This document shows, piece by piece, positions 22,365 to 28,884 of a stretch of 34,603 bases of DNA. The translations under genes were made by a program, and so were the position numbers. The notes beneath the pieces were generated by a model. The model made no database searches and had not been told where the DNA came from. It was given only the letters and a program-made list of their open reading frames with translations. Numbering within the stretch: position 1 is the stretch's first letter; every line of letters begins with the position of its first letter. The stretch comes from Nonomuraea sp. SYSU D8015 (GTDB taxonomy: Bacteria > Actinomycetota > Actinomycetes > Streptosporangiales > Streptosporangiaceae), in contig NZ_VJYI01000045.1 in NCBI RefSeq assembly GCF_008065375.1, forward strand, positions 1 through 34,603, in the 5' to 3' direction.

Positions 22365-23144
22365 TCACCTGGTTACAGCGCGCTCGCCATCGCGATGGAG
22401 CGCGGCGTCGATCAACTGGTGGGTGCGCTGAGAGCCGCGGGAAGAGAGGCGGACCTTGGTGGTGCCGCGCTCCTGGACGGGCTCCAGCCAGCCCCGCGCC
22501 TCCAGAAGGGCCAGCACGTGGTCGACCGCTGCGCAGCTCCAGCCCGTGGACTGGGCCAGGCTGTCGGCATCGTGCGGCCCTACCACAGTGAGCAGCGACC
22601 AGGTCACCGCTCGGGTCAGCACATTGACCGGCACGCGATCGATAGTGCGAACATCTGGGCGGCGCAGCAGCCGGGCGAGCGCTCCGCGCTGGTACCTCAG
22701 GGAGGCATCGATAATGCGCCCGCAGCGGATGCATCGGCAGTGGCCGCTCCACTCGATGGTCGGCTGGCAGGCGGCGCCGTCGCGGGTGCAGGTCTCGAAT
22801 CCGTCTTGGTAGCTGCTGTTCTCGCACGCGCAGGTGAGCACGCCGTCGTGGTCAAGGGTGGGACGCTTCCCGTTGCGCTGGACCTCCCCGTGCAGCGCGG
22901 CCTCCAGGCTGACCGCGCGCTGCAGGTCGTCGTCGATCAAGATCCAGAACTCCCACCGATGGTGCGGGTGGCCAGCGATGAGGGGCTCCAGCAGAGCAGC
23001 GTAGGTGCCCAGCACACCGTCGTCGTCGGCCGGAGTGAGCTGGGTTCCGTCGCGGTACGGCGTCAGGAGCAGCCGCGGGTCATGAGGGGTGTCAGGGGAC
23101 AGCGCCGGGCGCACCAGGACCTGCGCGTTGAGGAACTCGGGCAT
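22365..23144 (-). CDS. Zinc-ribbon plus winged-helix-like protein, long paralogue (259 aa)
   Basis: Residues 1-90 are a domain absent from the second copy (RWEFWILIDDDLQRAVSLEA). Residues about 95-150 hold a Cys-rich module: GVLTCACENSSYQDGF, then GHCRCIRCGRIIDASLRY. From about 155 the helices and strands look like a winged helix: TIDRVPVNVLTRAVTWSLL, SLAQSTGWSCAAVDHVLALL, EARGWLEPVQER. Recognition of DNA by the winged helix, supported by a zinc ribbon, is a reasonable inference. The C-terminal 165 residues are paralogous to the gene at 23785-24282. The family name is not known to me. Confidence 0.7.
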   Translation of the reverse strand: MPEFLNAQVLVRPALSPDTPHDPRLLLTPYRDGTQLTPADDDGVLGTYAALLEPLIAGHPHHRWEFWILIDDDLQRAVSLEAALHGEVQRNGKRPTLDHDGVLTCACENSSYQDGFETCTRDGAACQPTIEWSGHCRCIRCGRIIDASLRYQRGALARLLRRPDVRTIDRVPVNVLTRAVTWSLLTVVGPHDADSLAQSTGWSCAAVDHVLALLEARGWLEPVQERGTTKVRLSSRGSQRTHQLIDAALHRDGERAVTR

Positions 23145-23168
23145 TGTCGGGCCTTTCTATGAGTGGGG

Positions 23169-23210
23169 TCGATGCGGATCTTGCCCGGCGGCGCGATCTG
23201 TGCAGGAGCC
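23169..23210. repeat. Copy A of a repeated intergenic element
   Basis: This is the partner of 20478-20520, sharing GATGCGGATCTTG, GGCGGC and GCAGGAGCC in the same order, and also a GAGTGG just before. It lies directly upstream of the long zinc/winged-helix gene. It may be a shared promoter, operator or structured leader, or a duplication scar. Confidence 0.6.
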
Positions 23211-23260
23211 GACACTTCCGCGCCGCCGGGCTGGGTGATCCCAGCGAGCCGGAGGCTTCG

Positions 23261-23692
23261 CTAGGCGGAGCGGCGACGCAGCCACCAGAACAGGTGATCC
23301 TCCTCGTCGCCGGGTGTCGGCTCGTCCTGTTGGCGGTTGTGCTCGGCGGCGTGCTGCAGCAGCAATTCCATGACGTGACGGCTGCGTGTGCCGTCTGGGT
23401 CGAGATTGTCCCCGTCGCCGAACGAGGCGGTCATGAACTCGTACCGGTGCACTGCGGCGGCGATCAGCCTGCACATGCCTGCGACCTCGGCTGCCTGTCG
23501 GGCGCCCTCTGCGATCAGCTGATCAATCGTGTCGAAGGTGTGCGCCTTCTGGTGTGCGGTGACCGCTGACTCCAACTGGACCTCCAGCCGGGCAGCGATG
23601 TACACGACTTCCATCACGCCGGCGTAGGCCGCCTTCCCGCGGACGAAACGGTTAGCGACTTGTTCATCGGTTAGGACGCGCGGCTTGGACAT
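23261..23692 (-). CDS. Hypothetical all-helical protein (143 aa)
   Basis: The ATG at 23692 (MSKPRVLTDEQVANRFVRG) with a nearby GGAG is chosen over an earlier in-frame start. The protein is almost wholly helical (MEVVYIAARLEVQLESAV, IDQLIAEGARQAAEVAGM) and ends in an acidic then basic tail (EEDHLFWWLRRRSA). No motif is recognised. It stands between the two paralogous zinc/winged-helix genes. Confidence 0.62.
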   Translation of the reverse strand: MSKPRVLTDEQVANRFVRGKAAYAGVMEVVYIAARLEVQLESAVTAHQKAHTFDTIDQLIAEGARQAAEVAGMCRLIAAAVHRYEFMTASFGDGDNLDPDGTRSRHVMELLLQHAAEHNRQQDEPTPGDEEDHLFWWLRRRSA

Positions 23693-23784
23693 GCTGGCTC
23701 CATGAGAAGGGGTTAGGTCAGGTCGTAGTGCGACGGTCGTCGGCCTTGGCGGCGGCTTGGCCACCGTCCTTCAGGCGATGAGCG

Positions 23785-24282
23785 TCACTTCGCTGCAGTG
23801 CCGACTTCGAACATCTGGGGACCGTGCCGGAAGCCTCGGACGGAGAGATAGACCTTGGGTCCGCATTCCTGGACGAGCTCCAGCCAGCCTCGCTTGTTCA
23901 AGCGGTTCAACACGTGGCAGACGACCTCGGTACTCCAGCCAGTGGATCGCGCGAGGTCGTGTCCGTCCTGAGGCCCGGACGCGATCAGGAGTGACCAGGT
24001 CACGGCACGGGTCACTGCGTTGATCGGCACTCGATCGATGGTGCGGACGTCGGGCAGCCGCAGGAGCCGCGCGAGCGGTCCGCGCGGGTACCGCAGTGAG
24101 GCGTCGATGAGGAGGTGGCATCGGGTGCATCGGCAGTGGCCATCCCACTCGGTGGTGGACCGCCAGGCTGCGCCGGTGCTGGTGGACGGCACAAATCCGT
24201 CCTGGTAGGGGGTGTTGCCGCAGGGGCAGGTGAGCACGCCGTCGCCGTCACTGGCGGAGCCAAGGCGCTTGTGCTCGGTCAT
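23785..24282 (-). CDS. Zinc-ribbon plus winged-helix-like protein, short paralogue (165 aa)
   Basis: From MTEHKRLGSASDGDGVLTCP onward it follows the C-terminal two thirds of the protein at 22365-23144: YQDGF, GHCRCTRCHLLIDASLRY, RGPLARLLRLPDVRTIDRVP, TRAVTWSLL, ARSTGWS and KRGWLELVQE. It is the first gene of the minus-strand cluster, 550 bp from the divergent coiled-coil gene, and so a candidate autoregulator of the AT-rich control region. It lacks the N-terminal 90-residue domain of its paralogue. Some Cys of the first pair differ (TCPCGN versus TCACEN). Confidence 0.7.
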   Translation of the reverse strand: MTEHKRLGSASDGDGVLTCPCGNTPYQDGFVPSTSTGAAWRSTTEWDGHCRCTRCHLLIDASLRYPRGPLARLLRLPDVRTIDRVPINAVTRAVTWSLLIASGPQDGHDLARSTGWSTEVVCHVLNRLNKRGWLELVQECGPKVYLSVRGFRHGPQMFEVGTAAK

Positions 24283-24577
24283 CGTTGAGGGCCTTTCTCG
24301 GGACAAGGTGGGGGGTACGAGGGTCTAGCGGGTGGCTTCCCTCCGGAGTGCCAACTGAAGGAGGAGAGCGGCAACTCTTGATGAGGAAGGGGCTTGCACA
24401 GCTTGCTCTTCAGGAGCACCATGGTGTAACCGGTCCAAGTCCGGACGTGACCATCGAGCCACCAGCGAGCGTCACCGAAGCGACGCCGACTCCCCCGCCG
24501 TGGCGGTGGTGAGGTCGGCTCCTCGGAGACGTGGGGTAGGCCGCACGGTCGCGTGTCAGATCTGGGCGCGGGGTGGC

Positions 24578-24597
24578 GAGTTGAGCAAGATCAACTC
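24578..24597. repeat. Inverted repeat 1 (7-bp arms)
   Basis: GAGTTGA at 24578-24584 and TCAACTC at 24591-24597 are exact reverse complements separated by 6 nt. A short symmetrical site like this could be a regulator half-site pair. Confidence 0.45.
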
Positions 24598-24661
24598 CTC
24601 GACCCCCCGCGGGTGGGACTGGAGTTCCCTGTGAGATCGCCGTGGCGGCAGTCTAGCCGAT

Positions 24662-24693
24662 CACATGGCGATAATGTCGATTCTCGCCATGTG
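24662..24693. repeat. Inverted repeat 2 (10-bp arms)
   Basis: CACATGGCGA at 24662-24671 and TCGCCATGTG at 24684-24693 match exactly across a 12-nt spacer. The centre-to-centre distance of 22 bp, two helical turns, suits a dimeric or tetrameric DNA-binding protein. Confidence 0.65.
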
Positions 24694-24708
24694 GATCTAG
24701 GAAAAATT

Positions 24709-24754
24709 TTCACGTACGTATATTCATCTCATCTTCTTATCTCGCGTACGTGAA
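24709..24754. repeat. Inverted repeat 3 (10-bp arms) in AT-rich DNA
   Basis: TTCACGTACG at 24709-24718 and CGTACGTGAA at 24745-24754 are exact reverse complements, 36 bp apart start to start. Each arm contains the self-complementary ACGTACGT or CGTACG core. A/T runs flank the arms. This is a likely operator or iteron-like site. Confidence 0.65.
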
Positions 24755-24820
24755 TTTATTGGGGCGCAATATGTCGGCTTCCTGTCACGGTGTCCGATAC
24801 CTGCGAAGATGATCAAGGTC

Positions 24821-24826
24821 TACACT
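24821..24826 (+). promoter_or_regulatory. Possible -10 element giving a leaderless mRNA
   Basis: TACACT lies seven bases before the GTG start at 24834. No good ribosome-binding site precedes that start. Transcription would then begin at or next to the start codon, as in leaderless actinobacterial mRNAs. The -35 region is weak, so this is tentative. Confidence 0.4.
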
Positions 24827-24833
24827 GGGATCC

Positions 24834-26063
24834 GTGATCAGCGAGGGCCCTTCCAGCCACTCCGCCGCGCCCTCCCCCGTGCAGCCCGGCGCCGAAGACG
24901 TGGCGGCCGCGCCTGGCGAGCCGGCGGGCACCCGCCGCGGCCACAGCGCGGAGTGCCGTCACGAGCCGGCCACCGACGACGAGACTCGATGTGAGCTGAC
25001 CAGCGGCTGCGGCTACACCAAGCAGCCGCCCGGCAAACGCGGCCCGAAACCCAAGTACTGCTGCAGGGGCCACGCCGACCTGAACAGCCGCGAGACGAAT
25101 CAGGCTCCTGAGGCAGCCCTCAGCCTGGCAGCCATCAGCGACTTCAGCTCCGCCTCCGACGACGTGGTGGCCGTTCTGACCCTCCTGCCCGGTCAGCTGA
25201 GCGCGCTGCTGAGCCCGGTCACCACGGCGACCGATGCGCTGCTGACCCGGCTGGAAGACGTCGGCACCACGGTGCGGACCCAGATCACGGCCGCCAACGC
25301 TCGCGAGACGGCGGCTCGTAACGCCGCCGAACGTGACCGCGCCCTCGCGGCGGCCGCCACCAAGGAAGCACGTGAGGCCCTACAGCGGGCTACCGACGCC
25401 GACCTGGCGCGGCGCGAGGCCGAAGCCGCGCAGCTAGCCGCCGAGACCAAGCGGGACGAGATCGAGAACAAGCGCGCCGAGCTCAGCAAGGAGCTCGGCG
25501 CGGCCCTCACGGCCCGCGACAACCTGCAGAAGGTCGTCGACGGCCAATACGAACAGTTGCTAAGCGTCCGCGCGCAGCTCACGGACGTTGAACGCCAGAG
25601 CAACGAGTTGCGGGAGGCGCTGACAGCCCGGGAACAGGCGCTCCGCGAGCGCTCGCACGAACTGCTGGAAGAGCAGCAGCGTGCCGCCCGCCTGCAGCAG
25701 CGCCACGTCGAGCTCGCCGCCGACCTCGACAACGTCAGACGCCAGCTGGCCAGCGCCCAGGAGGAAGCCAGGAGCGCGCATGGCGACCGGCGCGCGGCAC
25801 ACGCCCGTCTCGAGACCTCGGCAGAGCAGCTGGGACAAGCTCGCCAGCAGAACGCGGATCTCACAGCCGAAGTTAGCCGTCTCAGTGCCCTGCGCGAAGG
25901 CGACCAGGAACGCATCCGCCTCCTCCAGATGCAGGTCGACGACCTCCACGGCCAACGCGAGGAATTGCGCGCCGAGGTAGCCGCACTGCGGGCCGAGCGC
26001 GCCTCCTCCTCCGGCGGCGCGGTCGACGTTGACCCATCCCCCCAGGAGCAACCACGTCTGTGA
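24834..26063 (+). CDS. Zinc-finger plus long coiled-coil protein, KfrA-like architecture (409 aa)
   Basis: After a disordered Pro/Ala-rich start, residues 41-80 carry Cys41, Cys53, Cys59, Cys76, Cys77 and His80 around PPGKRGPKPKYC, a basic zinc-finger-like DNA-binding segment. Residues about 100-130 are hydrophobic helices. From about 150 to 395 the sequence is a continuous Glu/Arg/Leu/Ala coiled coil (EAREALQRATDADLARREAE, LREALTAREQALRERSHELL, RLLQMQVDDLHGQREELRAE). Plasmid KfrA proteins join an N-terminal DNA-binding domain to a long coiled coil, organise plasmid DNA and repress their own promoter. The architecture matches, but sequence homology is not claimed. The inverted repeats just upstream are natural binding sites. 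Presence of this gene suggests the cluster came from a plasmid or integrative element. Confidence 0.7.
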   Translation: MISEGPSSHSAAPSPVQPGAEDVAAAPGEPAGTRRGHSAECRHEPATDDETRCELTSGCGYTKQPPGKRGPKPKYCCRGHADLNSRETNQAPEAALSLAAISDFSSASDDVVAVLTLLPGQLSALLSPVTTATDALLTRLEDVGTTVRTQITAANARETAARNAAERDRALAAAATKEAREALQRATDADLARREAEAAQLAAETKRDEIENKRAELSKELGAALTARDNLQKVVDGQYEQLLSVRAQLTDVERQSNELREALTAREQALRERSHELLEEQQRAARLQQRHVELAADLDNVRRQLASAQEEARSAHGDRRAAHARLETSAEQLGQARQQNADLTAEVSRLSALREGDQERIRLLQMQVDDLHGQREELRAEVAALRAERASSSGGAVDVDPSPQEQPRL

Positions 26064-26293
26064 GACGGCGCGAAACGACCGCCCCGCGTTCTAGCGGAGC
26101 GACGCGTCCCCCTCGGAGAGCGGAGGCGAACGTGACCGGTCTCTACGACGACGGCGCGCGCTACGGACCGGCTGCCGGCCTCGACGACCACGCAGGGCCG
26201 GACATCGAGGAACCGGACATCGGCGGCATCTATGACGACGGAGCTTGCTACGGGCAACTGGCCGCGCGGCGCCCTGGTGAAGACGAGGCATGA
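26060..26293 (+). CDS. Small protein with a duplicated YDDGxxYG motif (53-77 aa)
   Basis: A GTG at 26060 overlaps the stop of the coiled-coil gene (GTGA), but the first 24 residues are Arg-rich. An internal GTG at 26132 has GGAG 6-8 nt upstream and starts VTGLYDDGARYGPAAG. The motif returns as GGIYDDGACYGQLAA about 30 residues later. Two near-identical YDDGxxYG blocks joined by an acidic linker (DDHAGPDIEEPD) look like short linear binding motifs, perhaps for the upstream protein. No family is recognised. Confidence 0.55.
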   Translation: MRRRETTAPRSSGATRPPRRAEANVTGLYDDGARYGPAAGLDDHAGPDIEEPDIGGIYDDGACYGQLAARRPGEDEA

Positions 26294-26366
26294 CCTCGCT
26301 CCTCCATCGCCCAGCCGCGTCCCTGTCGCAGATTCCACCGCGCTGACCAGATAACGCATCCGCCCT

Positions 26367-26680
26367 TCAGCCCTCGGAAGACGCTTCGATGTCGAGGCCG
26401 ATCTTGTCGAGGCCGAGGTCGGCGACGGACTGAAGGACGTAGGCCGCGCTCTGCTCGGTGAATCGGCCGGGGTCGTCCAGCGTGTCCATCACATGGCAAA
26501 CGACGTCGCCGATGAGGTGGCTGAGCAGGACCGGAAAGCCTGCTCCGTCCCGCCAGGCTGCGTCTTCGGTGCCGACGCCCCACGGCCGAAGCCGGCCGGT
26601 TCGGCGTCCCACACCGGTTGCCAATCGGTGAGGCCGTTCGGGGAGTTGCGCTGGCGAAGGATGTCGCTGATGTACTCAGA
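26367..26680 (-). pseudogene. Frameshifted remnant of an unrecognised gene
   Basis: Two minus frames join into one sensible protein. EYISDILRQRNSPNGLTDWQ and WDAEPAGFGRG lie in the upstream part. GVGTEDAAWRDGAGFPVLLS, LIGDVVCHVMDTLDDP and KIGLDIEASSEG continue in another frame to a stop at 26367. The frame change falls near 26580. The upstream end meets the oppositely oriented recombinase tail at about 26680, so the gene is broken at both places. The family is not recognised. Confidence 0.45.
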
Positions 26681-26986
26681 TGCTCCCAGCCGCTGGCCGC
26701 CGACGTCCGCACCCGGCTGGCGGCCTGGCTGGACGAACGCCGCCGACGGTGGCCCAGAACCGCCAACCCGCACATGTTCATCAACGCCGACACAGCCGTG
26801 GTGATCAGCCCGGTCAGCGCCTTCTGGATCAATGCCACCCTCGGTATCTCCGCGCAGGCCCTGCGCGAGGACCGCATCCTCGACGAAGCGGCCGCCACCG
26901 GCGACGTCCTCAGGATCTGCGACCTGTTCGATGTCACCGTCGAGACCGCCCTTCGCTATGTCAGCTTTCACCGTGGCCGACGTTAA
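26618..26986 (+). pseudogene. C-terminal fragment of a tyrosine-recombinase-like integrase
   Basis: Protein-like sequence starts about 26680: LAADVRTRLAAWLDERRRRW, TANPHMFIN, then REDRILDEAAATGDVLRICD and LFDVTVETALRYV. The WPxTANPHxFIN and DRILDEA/TGD-x5-DLF pattern resembles the tail of actinomycete site-specific integrases of the phage-integrase type. The catalytic N-terminal two thirds are missing and the first 20 residues are antisense to the neighbouring remnant. Its presence shows that integrative DNA once ended here. Confidence 0.5.
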
Positions 26987-27029
26987 CGGGGCGGGCTTTG
27001 CCGCGGCTCAGGTGGTTTCCGCTGGTGAG

Positions 27030-28049
27030 TCATGGTGCTGTGGCAGGGTGAGCCACACGTCGGCGCCACCGCCTGCGGTTGGAGGCACCGTAGTGGCCTC
27101 CTGCGTTGCGGGCGATCGCGGCCACCAGGGCCAGACCCAGGCCGGTGCCGCCGGTGGCGCGGGCGGGGTCGGCGCGGGTGAACCGTTCGAAGGCGTGGGG
27201 CCGGAAGGTCTCCGGGAAGCCGGGTCCGCGGTCGCGTACGTGGATGGTGATCTGGCCGCCGGTGGTCTGGGTGAGGATCTCGATGGGGGGTGTGCCGTGG
27301 TGGAGCGCGTTGTGCACGAGGTTGGTCACGGCTCGCTCCAGCCGGACCGGATCCATCTGGATCTGCAGCCCCGGCGGGCAGTGCAGCGATACTTCGTGAT
27401 GGCGGGCGGCGACCCTGGCAAGGAGAGGTGAGAGCGGCGTGACAGCGGTGGTGTGGGCCGGGGCCTGGTCGGCTCGGGCGAGCAGCAGGAGGTCTTCGGC
27501 GATGCCCACGAGCCGGTCGGTTTCCTGACGGGCCGAGGTCAGGGCGGCGGTGAGTTCGCCGGCGTCGCGGGGGCGGCGGGTGGCCAGGTCTAGCTCGGTT
27601 TTGAGCAGACTGAGCGGGGTGCGCAGTTCGTGGCTGGCGTCGGCGACGAAGCGGCGTTCCCGTTCCAGTGCGGCGTGCAGCCGCACGAGCATGGTGTTGA
27701 GGGTGTGGGCGAGCCGGGCGATCTCGTCCCGGCTGGGCGGGACCTCCAGCCGGGGGTCGGGGGTGTCCTCGGTGACCGCGGCGGCTTGGGCGCGCAGCCG
27801 CTCAACGGGGCGCAGGGCCGCGGCGGCCAGCAGGTAGGCGCCAGAGGTGCTGGCCAGCAGGATGGCCGGGAGCACGGTGAGCAGCTCGCCCCGCAGGTCC
27901 TCGTAGGCGGCCTGGGCGGTGAGGTGGATCGACTCGTCTTGCGCCTCGCGGAAGTGGGTCAAGGTGGCGTATCCGGCGCCGATCAGCACCGCCGTCATGG
28001 CGAGGGTGAAGACCGCGGTGAGGCGGATCCTCAGCGGCAGATGCTTCAT
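27030..28049 (-). CDS. Sensor histidine kinase, C-terminus frameshifted (339 aa)
   Basis: The ATG at 28049 with AGGAGG 4 nt upstream overlaps the response-regulator stop (ATGA). Order: TM1 (about 10-30), short outer loop, TM2 (about 56-78), HAMP (about 80-130), H-box FVADASHELRTPLSLLKTEL with His140, then NLVHNALHH (N box), RDRGPGF (G1) and ATGGTGLGLAL (G2). It senses an outside signal and phosphorylates the partner regulator. The last residues read HYGASNRRRWRRRVAHPATA. In the next frame the same DNA gives GGADVWLTLPQ, the usual kinase ending, so one base appears to be inserted near 27085. The core kinase is complete and may still work. Confidence 0.85.
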   Translation of the reverse strand: MKHLPLRIRLTAVFTLAMTAVLIGAGYATLTHFREAQDESIHLTAQAAYEDLRGELLTVLPAILLASTSGAYLLAAAALRPVERLRAQAAAVTEDTPDPRLEVPPSRDEIARLAHTLNTMLVRLHAALERERRFVADASHELRTPLSLLKTELDLATRRPRDAGELTAALTSARQETDRLVGIAEDLLLLARADQAPAHTTAVTPLSPLLARVAARHHEVSLHCPPGLQIQMDPVRLERAVTNLVHNALHHGTPPIEILTQTTGGQITIHVRDRGPGFPETFRPHAFERFTRADPARATGGTGLGLALVAAIARNAGGHYGASNRRRWRRRVAHPATAP

Positions 28050-28745
28050 CGCGCCTCCTGAAGGGGTGTGCCGCCGTCGCGGCGCAGCCGGTAGCCGGCC
28101 CCGCGCACGGTCTGGATGGCGGCGGTGCCGAAGGGGCGGTCGATCTTGTCGCGCAGGGCGCGGATGTGCACCTCGATGACGTTGGAGTGGCTGCGGCTGG
28201 CCAGGTCCCAGCAGTGTTCGATCAGCATGTCGCGGGTCAGGACCGTGCCGGGGTGGCGCAGCAGGGCTTCCAGCAGCGCGTACTCCTTGCTGGTGAGGGT
28301 GATCTCGACGGTGCCACGCCACACCTGACGGGTGGCGGGGTCCAGGCGCAGGTCGCCGGCCTGCAGCACGGTCGGGCGGGAGGCGGGGCCGCGCCGGGCC
28401 AGCGCGCGCAGCCGGGCATACAGCTCATCCAGCTCGAACGGCTTGGTGAGGTAGTCGTCGGCGCCGCCGTCCAGGCCGCGGACCCGGTCGGCCACGGCGT
28501 CGCGGGCGGTCAGCATGAGGACCGGCGTCCACAGGCCGCGGCGGCGCAGGCGGGCGCAGACCTCGAACCCATCGGTGCCGGGCAGCATTACATCCAAGCA
28601 CCACCGCGTCGAAGGCGGCCACCTCGGTCAGAGCGAGCGCCTGCTCGCCGTCGGCGGCCACGTCGAGGGCGTGGCCCTCCTCGCTCAGCGCCCGCCGCAC
28701 CAGGGAGCGCATCTTCGGCTCGTCCTCCACCACCAGGATCCGCAT
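28046..28745 (-). pseudogene. OmpR-family response regulator split by a frameshift
   Basis: The N-terminal part starts at the ATG at 28745 (MRILVVEDEPKMRSLVRRAL) and runs through AAFDAVVL. It then leaves the frame, and the rest continues one base over as VMLPGTDGFEVCARLR, LMLTARDA, YLTKPF with the receiver Lys, and a winged-helix domain (TSKEYALLEALLRHPGTVLT, NVIEVHIRALRDKI, IQTVRGAGYRLR). The shift lies at about 28592-28597, where CTTGGATGTAATG would read L-D-V-M if one G were absent. This is exactly at the phospho-acceptor Asp. Either the gene is dead or the base call is wrong. Confidence 0.82.
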
Positions 28746-28795
28746 CACCCCACCAGCCTGCCCCGCGTTCATGAAGCGCCCATGAACGACCCATC

Positions 28796-28835
28796 GATTC
28801 ATCGTGCCCCGCACGGCTTCATCTGAGCTTCATCC
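28796..28835. promoter_or_regulatory. OmpR/PhoB-type direct repeats before the lipoprotein gene
   Basis: GCTTCATC occurs at 28816 and 28827, an 11-bp period, and a related GATTCATC lies at 28796, about two helical turns upstream. OmpR-family regulators bind tandem direct repeats of about 11 bp. The site is between the divergent two-component genes and the lipoprotein gene starting at 28885, so it probably serves both. Confidence 0.55.
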
Positions 28836-28884
28836 CCGGCCACTACCACGAAAGCAGAGGCCAATCTTTGTTCCGGGAGGTGTG

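Larger units (their letters stand above)
24283..24833. promoter_or_regulatory. Divergent control region with an AT-rich core
   Basis: This 550-bp gap separates the minus-strand small-gene cluster from the plus-strand coiled-coil gene. Bases about 24690-24770 are strikingly AT-rich for this window and hold two 10-bp inverted repeats, with a third, shorter one upstream. The layout fits a shared operator/promoter region or a plasmid-type control or replication region. No rep gene is nearby. Confidence 0.55.
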
